DNA of 64,000 nt from NCBI GenBank assembly GCA_023428245.1, contig JAEYYX010000091.1:73321-137320 (forward strand). The letters are read 5' to 3'. The notes under the pieces were generated by a model. That model made no database searches. It was not told the origin of the DNA and saw only the letters and a program-made list of their open reading frames with translations. The stretch is from Pseudomonadota bacterium. GTDB taxonomy: Bacteria > Myxococcota_A > Polyangia > Polyangiales > Polyangiaceae. Made by a program: the position numbers and the translations under genes. Positions 1 through 8,115 of this stretch are shown here, piece by piece; position 1 is the stretch's first letter, and the number at the start of each line of letters is the position of its first letter.

Positions 1-604
1 TCAGCTCGGTGAGGTTCTTTCCGAGGATCTCGGCCGCCCGACTCGCCACGTAGCGATGGGACGTGCCGTGGAAGCCGTAGCGCCGGATCCCGCGCTCTAC
101 GTACCAAGCTTCGGGAACCGCGTAGCGATAGGCGAACTCAGGCAAGGTCTGGTGGAACGCGGTGTCGAAGACAGCAACGTGGGGCGACTCGGGCAAGGCG
201 CGCCGCGCGGCTCGGATGCCGAGCAGATGTCCCGGGTTGTGCAGCGGAGCCAGCGCCGAGGCGCGCTCGATGGCTCGCTCGACCTCTGCATCGATCAATA
301 CCGAGCCCTGAAAAGATTCTCCGCCGTGGACAACACGATGACCGACGCCGACGAGCTGTCGCGCCATTTCGGGCCGGGCCCAGAGCGCACCGATCACGCT
401 CTCGAAAGCGCTCTGGTGATCACAAGACCCAATCTCCGTCGAACGCCGACCCGTCTGGTCTTTCTCAACGAGCTGGTTCGGCCCTCCGGTGCCAAGATTC
501 TCAACGAACGCACTAAAGCGCGTCTCTCCCGAGTCCGGATCGACGACCGCGCATTTGATCGACGAAGAGCCGCTATTGACGGCAAGGATCAACATTTTGC
601 GCAT
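1..604 (-). CDS. ackA: Acetate kinase, N-terminal part (gene runs off the window start)
   Basis: Cytoplasmic enzyme interconverting acetate plus ATP and acetyl phosphate. About 201 N-terminal residues are present, half of the usual ~400; the rest lies beyond base 1. The start reads MLILAVNSGSSSIK, the family's phosphate-binding N terminus. It is followed by the signature VGHRVVHGGE, then APLHNP, and GFHGTSHRYVA near the window edge. Two in-frame ATGs are possible, at 604 (adds MRK) and 595. Neither has a strong ribosome binding site, and 604 was taken. It is read leftward, like the lipoprotein hydrolase gene whose 3' end is about 40 bp away. Family assignment is very secure; only the missing C terminus prevents checking integrity. 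Confidence 0.93.
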   Translation of the reverse strand, partial: MRKMLILAVNSGSSSIKCAVVDPDSGETRFSAFVENLGTGGPNQLVEKDQTGRRSTEIGSCDHQSAFESVIGALWARPEMARQLVGVGHRVVHGGESFQGSVLIDAEVERAIERASALAPLHNPGHLLGIRAARRALPESPHVAVFDTAFHQTLPEFAYRYAVPEAWYVERGIRRYGFHGTSHRYVASRAAEILGKNLTEL

Positions 605-643
605 CTTGTCCCGAGGAGCGCGGCGCGACCAGAGCGAGAGCGC

Positions 644-1486
644 TCATTTCTTCGGGCGCGCGTTTTCCCAAAGCCAATCGAGCACGCTCGCCATCGTCTC
701 TTCTGGGTGAGGCCCCATAGCAGCGTGGTCCGCATCTGGGATGATGATCGACGTGGTCGGTACTCCTGCCCGCTTGAGCCCCCGTTCGCTCGCGAGCATG
801 AGATCCTTGCGCTCCCGTGAGCCGACCATCATCACCGCGGCGCGAAGGCGCTCAAGCCCCGCCACCTTGACCTCGGTGGGCGCGCCCATCGAGACGAGCC
901 GCGTATATCGCTCCGGGTAGTTCCGCGCGAGCGCCGCTGCCCGCGTCGCCCCCTGAGACATGCCGATCACGCAGATGTCCTCGATCGGCCCAGGGTCTCC
1001 CAGTTTCTCGAAGGCGAGGACGATGCGCTTGTCCAAAGCCGCCACATCCATCGACCACTTGGCCCCGAAGCCGCCACAGGAAACGTCCGCCTGGGGCGCG
1101 AGCAGCGTCCCCTTTTCGGCAGCGGCATACTGGAACGATTGAGCGTAGCCGAGTCCGTGGCCACACATCCCGTGCAAGAAGACGAATCGTTCGCGCCCCT
1201 GGGCGCCCCGGACAACGAAAACCGCGGGCTCAAGATCCCCGAGCCGTTCGACACGCACCGGCTCCTTATCCTCGCGGGTCGCCTCGGGCTCGATCGCGGC
1301 CAAGACATCCGACTCGCCTTCCGCCGCTCGGGAGGGCGTGTCATCTGCCGCCTTCGCCGTCTTGCCCGGAGGAGCCTCGGAGCGGTTCGGACAGCCCGAG
1401 AGGAGCAGGGCGAGACAGAGTCCGAAGACGCTCACGCTCTCAACCTTTGAAGCGCCCGCCTGGCGCCGTGATCTCCTTTTTCGCAT
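644..1486 (-). CDS. Lipoprotein with alpha/beta-hydrolase fold
   Basis: Predicted lipid-anchored hydrolase of 280 residues. An Arg-rich N terminus is followed by a hydrophobic stretch and the lipobox LLSGC (Cys32). An alpha/beta-hydrolase domain follows: oxyanion-type HGMCGHG near residue 106, nucleophile elbow GMSQG (Ser177) and a late DADH segment (His254) for the triad. The substrate is unknown; esterase, lipase or peptidase are all possible. The ATG at 1486 has AAAGG seven bases upstream but lies inside the 3' end of the LysR gene. A GTG at 1435, just past the LysR stop and also preceded by AAAGG, would give a more typical 14-residue signal peptide. Transcriptional or translational coupling to the regulator gene is likely. 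Confidence 0.82.
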   Translation of the reverse strand: MRKRRSRRQAGASKVESVSVFGLCLALLLSGCPNRSEAPPGKTAKAADDTPSRAAEGESDVLAAIEPEATREDKEPVRVERLGDLEPAVFVVRGAQGRERFVFLHGMCGHGLGYAQSFQYAAAEKGTLLAPQADVSCGGFGAKWSMDVAALDKRIVLAFEKLGDPGPIEDICVIGMSQGATRAAALARNYPERYTRLVSMGAPTEVKVAGLERLRAAVMMVGSRERKDLMLASERGLKRAGVPTTSIIIPDADHAAMGPHPEETMASVLDWLWENARPKK

Positions 1487-2408
1487 ATTTTCGCCTTTGC
1501 ACGTCGCGTGCCGAGCGACCGATTCCTCCTACTTCTTGTGTACAAAGCGAGAGCCACGCGCTCAAGGCTGAGCTTCGGTACTTTTGCTTATGAAGGACGA
1601 AGTAGAAGAGACGTCGGAAGTCACGCCCGGGAACCTGACACGCGACCAGGGTGCGATGGATGAATTCCTGCTCGAGAGCGATCCGTGAAATGCAGCCGAG
1701 GCCGAGGCCCGCCTGCACGGCGCTCTTGATGGCTTCGGTGTGCTGCAGTTCAAGCTCGACCTTGAGCTCGGACAAGAGTCCACCCATGGCCCGCTCGAAG
1801 GTCTGCCGCGTCCCCGAGCCTCTCTCGCGCAGGATCCATTGAGCCGAGACAAGATCGCGCTCACTCAAGACTTTCTTCTTCGCGAGCGGGTGCGACGGGG
1901 CGCAGAAGACAACAAGCTCATCATCGCGGAAAGCCGTGAGCTCAAGCTCAGGATCGATCATTTCACCCTCGATCAAACCCACGTCCAGCTCGAAGTTCTT
2001 CACCTTGCGCGCGATCTCTTCCGTGTTTGCGACGTGGAGCGTAGCGCGCGCGCCGGGACGCTCTCGAACGAAGCGAGCCACGAGCGGCACGATCCAATAG
2101 TCCCCGATCGTCAGCGTCGCGCCGATCCGGAGCAACCCGCCGTCTCCTTCGCGCGTGAGGGCCTGTTCGAAAGCCCGAGCCTGTTCTTCGAGAGCTTCGC
2201 CCCGCGCGCGGACGGAACGACCAAATTCGCTCAACTCGAGGCGTTTCCCGATACGATCGAAGAGGCGGATTCCGAACTGGCCCTCGAGATCTGCAAGAGC
2301 TTCGCTCACCGCGGACTGGGACATGTGGAGGTCCTGTGCCGCCCGGGTGACGCTCTCGAAGCGCGCCACAGCCAAAAAAACCTCAAGTTGTCGGAGCGTG
2401 AACCTCAT
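1440..2408 (-). CDS. LysR-family transcriptional regulator
   Basis: A 322-residue regulator. The N-terminal winged helix-turn-helix begins MRFTLRQLEVFLAVA and contains the SQSAVSEALADLE recognition region (about residues 1-60). An effector-binding domain of two alpha/beta lobes follows, with FCAPSHPLA and ERGSGTRQTFE as is typical of CysB/CbbR-like members. The C terminus is extended by about 25 basic residues beyond the usual end. It is transcribed divergently from the ferredoxin-NADP reductase gene with only 73 bp between them, the usual arrangement for a LysR protein controlling its neighbour and itself. The inducer cannot be read from the sequence. Confidence 0.9.
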   Translation of the reverse strand: MRFTLRQLEVFLAVARFESVTRAAQDLHMSQSAVSEALADLEGQFGIRLFDRIGKRLELSEFGRSVRARGEALEEQARAFEQALTREGDGGLLRIGATLTIGDYWIVPLVARFVRERPGARATLHVANTEEIARKVKNFELDVGLIEGEMIDPELELTAFRDDELVVFCAPSHPLAKKKVLSERDLVSAQWILRERGSGTRQTFERAMGGLLSELKVELELQHTEAIKSAVQAGLGLGCISRIALEQEFIHRTLVACQVPGRDFRRLFYFVLHKQKYRSSALSAWLSLCTQEVGGIGRSARDVQRRKYAKKEITAPGGRFKG

Positions 2409-2421
2409 ATCGGAGTACCCG

Positions 2422-2445
2422 ATTATACTCTACGGAATATTCTAC
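2422..2445 (-). promoter_or_regulatory. Likely -10 box of the LysR gene and LysR-type operator in the divergent gap
   Basis: On the minus strand a perfect TATAAT (2427-2422) lies 13 bases before the LysR start codon, implying a very short leader. No good -35 is visible 17 bp upstream. The same stretch holds an imperfect dyad centred on GAATATTC (about 2435-2442), compatible with a T-N11-A LysR box. The site lies between lysR and the reductase gene, so binding could affect both. Confidence 0.4.
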
Positions 2446-2481
2446 TACACCGAAATAAGGTCTTCGGGTAAGAAAAACCTC

Positions 2482-3255
2482 GTGAACCACCTGTACCGAG
2501 AGACCGTGCTCAGCGTCCGACACTGGAGCGACAACGTGTTCAGCTTCACCACCACCCGCGGAGCGACCATGCGCTTCCAGAACGGGCACTTTGTGATGCT
2601 CGGGCTCGAAGTGGAGGGCCGCCCGCTCCTCCGCGCTTACAGCATCGTCAGCCCCAATCATGAGGAGCACCTCGAGTTCTACAGCATCAAGGTTCCTGAC
2701 GGACCCCTCACCTCCCGCCTCCAGCACCTGGCGCCCGGTGACTCGATCCTGATCAGCAAGAAGCCGACCGGCACCCTGATCCTAAATACGCTCCTGCCCG
2801 GGAAGAACCTCTACCTCCTCGCCACCGGGACCGGACTCGCTCCCTTCATGAGCATCATTCGCGATCCGGAGACCTATGAGCGATACGAGAAGGTCATCTT
2901 GGTGCACGGCGTTCGCTACAAGAAGGACCTCGGCTACTCCGACTACATTCAGAAGGAGCTTCCCGAGCACGAGTATCTCGGCGAGTACATCCAAAACCAG
3001 CTCATTTATTACCCACTCGTGACCCGCGAAGAGTTCGAAAACCGCGGGCGCATCACCGATGCCATTGGCGACGGGAGTATGGCTCGCAAGATCGGTCTTC
3101 CCGAGCTCAATCCCGAGCGCGACCGAGTCATGATCTGTGGGAGCCCATCGATGCTCTCGGACCTCGTCGAGCTGCTCGAGGCCCGCCAGTTCAACGAGGG
3201 CTCGAGCCACGCTCCCGGTCAGTACACAATCGAACGCGCCTTCGTGGAGAAGTAA
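2482..3255 (+). CDS. fpr: Ferredoxin/flavodoxin-NADP+ reductase
   Basis: FAD enzyme moving electrons between NADPH and ferredoxin or flavodoxin, about 257 residues, the length of bacterial Fpr. The open frame extends further upstream, but homology starts at NHLYRETVL, so the GTG at 2482 is chosen; GGGTAAG lies about nine bases before it. The FAD-binding RAYSIVS motif is at residues 51-57, the NADP-binding ATGTGLAPF near 115-123, and ICGSPSML near 215. The C terminus is FVEK. It is divergent from the LysR gene and may answer to it. It could supply electrons to redox enzymes elsewhere in the genome. Confidence 0.92.
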   Translation: MNHLYRETVLSVRHWSDNVFSFTTTRGATMRFQNGHFVMLGLEVEGRPLLRAYSIVSPNHEEHLEFYSIKVPDGPLTSRLQHLAPGDSILISKKPTGTLILNTLLPGKNLYLLATGTGLAPFMSIIRDPETYERYEKVILVHGVRYKKDLGYSDYIQKELPEHEYLGEYIQNQLIYYPLVTREEFENRGRITDAIGDGSMARKIGLPELNPERDRVMICGSPSMLSDLVELLEARQFNEGSSHAPGQYTIERAFVEK

Positions 3256-3315
3256 CGAGCTTCGGCGAAAAAACCAGCACGGCAGGGTCGAAAAACCCGA
3301 GTCGCTCGAGCTCCC

Positions 3316-5052
3316 TCAAGGAATCGTGAGCTGCTCGAGGCTGAGATCGGACGCGACGAAGTGCAGGACTAGACCTTCAGCGCTGCCGCTCACGTAGAGA
3401 GCGCGGCCGCCGACCGAGATCGCGTCGTCGCCCCGGGAGATGTGTTGGGCTCCCGGGAGTTGTTCCGGCCCGTCGGCCACCTCGCCATCCGCTCCCAGAC
3501 TCAGCGCATAGACTCCTTCAAAGCGGCTCATCATGCCGCTCATGCTCCACTCCTCCCAGAGAGCGATCGCTCCACCGCCGGCGGCTACGATGCGCGGCCG
3601 TTCGACGTGCCGGTTCTCACCGAGATCGGTGAGCCAGCGCACGTGGTTGGTTTGTTCTTTTGCAGAAGAGACGACTGCGAACTCTGTCGTCTGGGGGCCC
3701 CTATCGATCACCGAGCCTTCGACTTCTTCGAGATCTGAGCGCACCCGCACAAGGGCCAGGTCTCGCGTTCCGCGGATTTCCTCGTCTCCTTCGAATCCCG
3801 CGCTTCGCTCCGTCGAGAACAGGACGAGATAACCGAACTCGGGATCATCGACCTGAGCGATGCCGCCGAGCCTCGTGAAGGTGTTGTTGTCGCCCTCAGG
3901 TCCCTTGATGTGGAAGAGATCTCGAGTGACCCCGCGTCCAGACGCCGGGTAGCGGCCCACCGTGAGGGTTCGGGGATAGGCGTCGCCGAGGTGGAGTTCG
4001 ACGAAGCCAGTACCGTCGAAGAGTGCCCGCTGATCGAAGCTATGGCTCACCCACATGGTACTCGCTCGCGTGACGGCTCCCGTCTCCGCGTCAAAATGGG
4101 TAGCAATCGCCTTCTGGTGCCTTGTTCCGCCGATATTTTCGTCCGGTTCCGTGTTGTGGCTGTGAACGAGGAGAAGGTGTCCTGCGCCATAAGCGAGGCG
4201 CGAGCTGCCTGCGACCATAGGGTTCACGATGATCTCCGCCTCGGGATCGGCTTCTCGGCGAGCCATGTCGACGTCCGTCTCGCGCAATACACACCCTGAC
4301 CGATCGAACTTCACGAGGCGCACGATATCGGGACGAGGGATATCGTTCGGCGGATATGTGGCATCCACATCGTCATCTTCGTCGACTCCTGTCGCGACGA
4401 AATAGTTCCCATCCTCGTCGAGGGCGAGTCCCATGATCCGGCCCAGGCTCTCGACCTCGTACACTGCATCGACGGCGTATCCGACCTCCGACGGAGCGAG
4501 GTGCACCACGTGGGCTGCGGCGCCCGAGCTCTGATCCTGGAGCAGCACCGCGAGCCCATCACCATCGGCGACAGGCACAATCTCCGGGGCCTTGCCGTAA
4601 CGCGCCTGCCAGGTTCGAGGTCCGACCGAGTCCTCCTGGTTCGAAAAGAGCGAGCCAAGCTCGCTCACCCGCTTTGTCTCGAGCAACCGGACCGAGAGCG
4701 CAGGGGAATCGTTTTCACAATCCCTGGGCGCCGGGGCGCCGCCAGCGCCAGTCTGCACTCCGCCCGACGAGTTCCCTCCTGGGCCTGCGCCTCCCGTGAG
4801 CGCTCCCCCTGACGCGCCGGTGGCCGCCGGCCCCGCTCCCGTACCACTCCCGCCGGAGGCCAAAGCTCCCCCACTTTGCGGTCCCGGCGCGCCTCCCACC
4901 GCCCCTACGCTGCCGCCCGAGGCGCCTTCTCCCGAAGGGTCGGACGCGGGGGAGCACGAAAGTCCAATTCCCAAGAGCGCGAGCACCCCAAGCGCTCCGA
5001 TGGCCCCTCTCCGCGCCCGCCCGCCCCAAGACACATCTCCGCACCGCTCCAT
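3316..5052 (-). CDS. Large lipoprotein of unknown function
   Basis: About 578 residues. I start it at the ATG at 5052, because the longer open frame only overlaps the neighbouring GH12-like gene on the same strand. The start gives MERCGDVSWGG, a hydrophobic core and a lipobox-like GIGLSC. A Gly/Ser/Ala-rich linker of about 60 residues follows, then a ~480-residue domain rich in beta-strand patterns. Segments such as MGLALDEDGNYFVATG suggest a beta-propeller-like fold, but I recognise no named family. The gene is convergent with the reductase gene and follows the GH12-like gene and its terminator on the same strand, so it probably has its own promoter in the 170-bp gap. Confidence 0.75.
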   Translation of the reverse strand: MERCGDVSWGGRARRGAIGALGVLALLGIGLSCSPASDPSGEGASGGSVGAVGGAPGPQSGGALASGGSGTGAGPAATGASGGALTGGAGPGGNSSGGVQTGAGGAPAPRDCENDSPALSVRLLETKRVSELGSLFSNQEDSVGPRTWQARYGKAPEIVPVADGDGLAVLLQDQSSGAAAHVVHLAPSEVGYAVDAVYEVESLGRIMGLALDEDGNYFVATGVDEDDDVDATYPPNDIPRPDIVRLVKFDRSGCVLRETDVDMARREADPEAEIIVNPMVAGSSRLAYGAGHLLLVHSHNTEPDENIGGTRHQKAIATHFDAETGAVTRASTMWVSHSFDQRALFDGTGFVELHLGDAYPRTLTVGRYPASGRGVTRDLFHIKGPEGDNNTFTRLGGIAQVDDPEFGYLVLFSTERSAGFEGDEEIRGTRDLALVRVRSDLEEVEGSVIDRGPQTTEFAVVSSAKEQTNHVRWLTDLGENRHVERPRIVAAGGGAIALWEEWSMSGMMSRFEGVYALSLGADGEVADGPEQLPGAQHISRGDDAISVGGRALYVSGSAEGLVLHFVASDLSLEQLTIP

Positions 5053-5160
5053 GGGCTCATGGTATCCGAAGCGCCTCGAAATCGCGCGCGCCGACCTCAC
5101 AAAGCTCGCACATTGGACGACCCGGGCTCCAGGGCGGCGAGCTCCCTCTGATTTTCGCCG

Positions 5161-5198
5161 CCAAATAAGAAAAAAGGGAGGCCGTCCGACCTCCCTTT
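5161..5198 (-). terminator. Intrinsic terminator of the GH12-like gene
   Basis: A perfect 9-bp stem (AAAGGGAGG at 5173-5181 pairing with CCTCCCTTT at 5190-5198) encloses an 8-base loop. Read leftward, it is followed directly by six T residues and more T-rich sequence. It begins 25 bases after the stop codon of the GH12-like lipoprotein gene. This is a textbook rho-independent terminator. Confidence 0.9.
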
Positions 5199-5222
5199 CT
5201 CCTTGCGAAGCGTCGCTTCCGA

Positions 5223-7055
5223 CTACTTCTTGTTCACGATCGCCTTGAACTCGTCGACCTTGAGTCCAGCTCCACCGCTCCAGATCTCGAAGCCGCCGAA
5301 CACGTCCGTCAGGTACATGTTCGAGCTGATGCCGTGCTCGGAGGCCTTGGTGAGGAACTCGAGGATGTTCTTGTTGACGAAGTTCTGAGCACGGCTGTCG
5401 TTGTCCTCTTGCGGGTTCACGAAAGAGACAACAGGCGCATTGTTGTACACGCCGCCGGGGCTGGGTCCTCGCGGTCCGACCCAAATGTCCCAGGGCATCC
5501 CGGCGATCTCGGCGCTGGCCACCTTCGAGCCGATTGCCTGCTTCCCCGAGGGATCGCGGAGCCAGATCATGACGAAGCCGTCGATGCCGTCTTGGTATTC
5601 TTGGGTCGGGGGCGAGTTGGCGAACCAGATGTCGTAACAAGCGTTATATTGGCCGCCCGACTGCCCGCTGTAGCGGAAGGAGGAATCGATGCTCTGGATC
5701 TGTGAGATCTGGATCGGCATGTTGTCGGTTGATTTGGTGCTAAAGACCCCGTTCGCCGTGTTGCCGTTGTTGCCGATATAGATCGACGGGAAGGCCGCGG
5801 GCGCATCCGCACCAGTTCCGGTGCACTGAGTCACCGAGAAACTGTTGTTCACGTAACTCAGGATGCAGTCGGAGCCGGAGGGGTTCCCCCAGTTGTTGTT
5901 CTGGATGATGTAGTTCTCACCACCGACCAGGACCTTTTTGCGATCGAAATCGAGGTCGTCGCTGCCCGAACCGCCCACGGTGCCCTTCTGGTCGCCGACC
6001 TGCACCGGACCGTCGGGGGCGTCCGCTGCGCTCGAGCCATAGGCGAAGCCGTTTACGCAGAAGTCGTAGGGCGTATCCTCCGGCGACCCAGGAACAAGGA
6101 ACACGACCGCAGAGATGGGCTGGTTGGCGTAAGGAGTTCCCTTCGCAGCCGTCGTCGACTCCCAGCACTTTGGGGTGAAGGAGCTATAGGGAACGAAGAC
6201 CTTCCCCTGAACCTCATCGATGGTAGCGCACCATCGATCCGCGTCCCCCGCCGCGCCTTCCTTGTGCCCGTTCGGACCTTGGAGCTGGACGCGCAAGGTA
6301 AAGCCGGTGTCCGCGCCTTGTTTCACAAAATCCACAGCGATGCCCGTCGCGGTCGGAACGACCGAGGGGGGACCGTCGGACGCGGGATCGACGGGCTTGT
6401 ACTCACAGGTCGCGGTGTTCGGCTCGTTCACGTTGAAGCCGAGAAGGGCGACGCTCTTGTATTCAGGCTCCTCACCGACGACACCCTTCACGCAGTACGC
6501 GTCAGCCGGGGGCTTTGAGACGAAGTCCTGCGGTGCGATTGAGGTCTGCCCGTCCTTGCCGACGCCCGTCCAGGCGCAGCCGTGCCAGTCGCCGTAACGC
6601 CAATAGCCGGCCGGATCGGAGCCGGGATCGCCGCCGCCACCAGTGCCATCCGCTCCGCCGCTCGCGCCACCGCCGACACCGGGGCCTGCCCCGCCAGTGT
6701 CCCCGCCAACCGTACCACCCGCGCCAGGGCCTCCGTTTCCACCGACGCCGGTAGCGGTTCCACCCGCGCCGGGGTTACCGCCGCCTCCAGCGCCCGGGCT
6801 ACCGCCCGCGGCAGTCATCGAACACACACTGTTCGAACAATAGGGAGTCGCTCCCTGACAGACCGTCCCACATGTGCCGCAGTTCATCGGGTCACTGGCG
6901 AGGACGGTGCAGCCCGTCGCACACAGGGTCTGGCCGATACCGCACTGGCCCGAGCCACCCGAGCCGTCCGGTCCCGTCGTCGTCCCGCTACTGCACCCCC
7001 ACCCGACGGCGAAAACCGAAGTTAAGCCCACGACCCAGCCAAAGATCTTCTTCAT
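5223..7055 (-). CDS. Cys-rich/Gly-linker lipoprotein with C-terminal GH12-like domain
   Basis: About 610 residues from the ATG at 7055 (MKKIFGWVVGL, lipobox-like AVGWGC). Next comes a Cys-rich segment containing DPMNCGTCGTVCQ, then a Gly-rich linker. A middle beta-rich region of about 190 residues starts at YWRYGDWHGC and is possibly carbohydrate-binding. The C-terminal ~220 residues look like glycoside hydrolase family 12 (endoglucanase/xyloglucanase): NACYDIWF, then MIWL, then WDIWVGP, and GGFEIWSGGAGL with the expected acid/base Glu. The canonical nucleophile Glu of the (E)xMIW motif is replaced here by Phe (DGFVMIW), so activity is uncertain. Likely role is binding or cutting beta-glucans at the cell surface. 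Confidence 0.82.
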   Translation of the reverse strand: MKKIFGWVVGLTSVFAVGWGCSSGTTTGPDGSGGSGQCGIGQTLCATGCTVLASDPMNCGTCGTVCQGATPYCSNSVCSMTAAGGSPGAGGGGNPGAGGTATGVGGNGGPGAGGTVGGDTGGAGPGVGGGASGGADGTGGGGDPGSDPAGYWRYGDWHGCAWTGVGKDGQTSIAPQDFVSKPPADAYCVKGVVGEEPEYKSVALLGFNVNEPNTATCEYKPVDPASDGPPSVVPTATGIAVDFVKQGADTGFTLRVQLQGPNGHKEGAAGDADRWCATIDEVQGKVFVPYSSFTPKCWESTTAAKGTPYANQPISAVVFLVPGSPEDTPYDFCVNGFAYGSSAADAPDGPVQVGDQKGTVGGSGSDDLDFDRKKVLVGGENYIIQNNNWGNPSGSDCILSYVNNSFSVTQCTGTGADAPAAFPSIYIGNNGNTANGVFSTKSTDNMPIQISQIQSIDSSFRYSGQSGGQYNACYDIWFANSPPTQEYQDGIDGFVMIWLRDPSGKQAIGSKVASAEIAGMPWDIWVGPRGPSPGGVYNNAPVVSFVNPQEDNDSRAQNFVNKNILEFLTKASEHGISSNMYLTDVFGGFEIWSGGAGLKVDEFKAIVNKK

Positions 7056-7467
7056 GGGCGACCGCTTTTCACACCCGGGAGGCAGACGCAAGGCAGAAGG
7101 CCGCTTCCACGGAGCGGAAAGCAGAAAACGCGAAGTGTTCGGCGCGATTTTCTAGAGTCGCCTCGACCCTTGCCGCCCCGAAGGGATTTTTTTGACAGGA
7201 CAGAACCGGGTGCGCCCGCACATTTCTTCGGAAGGAGCCCCCCGCGAGAGGAGGCCAAAAGCGTCCGGGCGGGGCCTCGGAACTCCACCCGGCGCCCACA
7301 GCAAGAGCCGAAACGAGGCGCGCCCCACCTGAGCTCCCTCAAAGTCCTCACAGATCGCACGACTCCAGAAGACGTTACGAAAGGCGAGCGCGACACGCCC
7401 CGACAACGAAACTGAACATGAGAATTCCCCTCGCTCCGGGGAAGCTGGTCCTCTATATCTCCGACTC
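7056..7467. other. 412-bp divergent intergenic region
   Basis: This lies between the start codons of the GH12-like gene (leftward) and a small lipoprotein gene (rightward), so it should hold both promoters. A TTGACA occurs at 7192-7197 but has no convincing -10 at 17 bp. A CTATAT-like element lies near 7452, about 15 bases before the rightward start. I see no repeats, RNA gene or convincing small gene. Confidence 0.4.
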
Positions 7468-8115
7468 ATGACGGAAAGCGCCTCCACTCTCGGACGTCGA
7501 CGCTACGCTCCCCTCGTTCTTTTCGCCGGATTGATTTCGGTGGGAGGACTCGCTGGCTGCAAACGAGCTTCGCCCGAGCCAGCTCCGCGAGAGGTGGCAC
7601 AGCCCGAGACGAAAGGAGAAACTCCCGCGGCTCCGAAGCCAGCGCATGCGGCTCCCGGCTCGTTCCCTGCGCCCGAAATTTCGTGGAAGAAGCCCGCAAG
7701 CTGGCTCGAAGGTCCTCCGAGCGCGGTCCGCGCAGCAACCTATCGCGCTCCTGGTACCGCGGGAGAAGCGGAGGTTACTGTCTTCTATTTCGGTCCCTCG
7801 AGCGGCGGCGGAGTCGAAGCCAATATCTCGCGGTGGGTCGCACAGTTTCAAGGCATTAGGAGCGAGGACACTGAGCGTGACCAGCTCACGGTCGGTGGAT
7901 TCCAGGTGACAACGGTGCGCGTTCGCAGCGGAACCTTCTCCTCGGGAATGCCCGGCGGTCCGACCACGCCGAAAGAGAACTACGGCCTCTACGCCGCCGT
8001 CGTCCAAACGCCGAGCGGCGCCTATTTCTTCAAGATGACAGGCCCGAAGGAAACCGTGACCCAAGAGGAGAAGAACTTCGTCGAGCTCCTTCAGAGTGTG
8101 CGGGCGCGCTCTTAA
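7468..8115 (+). CDS. Small lipoprotein, unknown function
   Basis: 215 residues. The N terminus MTESASTLGRRR is followed by a hydrophobic stretch and the lipobox LAGC. After a Pro/Ala/Glu-rich spacer of about 45 residues there is one compact domain of about 140 residues, beginning near ISWKKPASWLEG and ending near ELLQSVRARS. It contains GYPxxx-free beta patterns such as AEVTVFYFGPSSGGG and YFFKMTGPKETV. Conserved proteins of this kind occur in Planctomycetes and myxobacteria, but I cannot name a function. Its last four bases overlap the stop of the convergent aminotransferase gene. Confidence 0.8.
   Translation: MTESASTLGRRRYAPLVLFAGLISVGGLAGCKRASPEPAPREVAQPETKGETPAAPKPAHAAPGSFPAPEISWKKPASWLEGPPSAVRAATYRAPGTAGEAEVTVFYFGPSSGGGVEANISRWVAQFQGIRSEDTERDQLTVGGFQVTTVRVRSGTFSSGMPGGPTTPKENYGLYAAVVQTPSGAYFFKMTGPKETVTQEEKNFVELLQSVRARS

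Noticed and set aside
5053..5640. N-terminal extension of the unknown lipoprotein into the GH12-like gene
   Set aside because: The extension is Arg-rich and out of frame with the GH12-like gene on the same strand; the real start at 5052 gives a proper lipoprotein signal.
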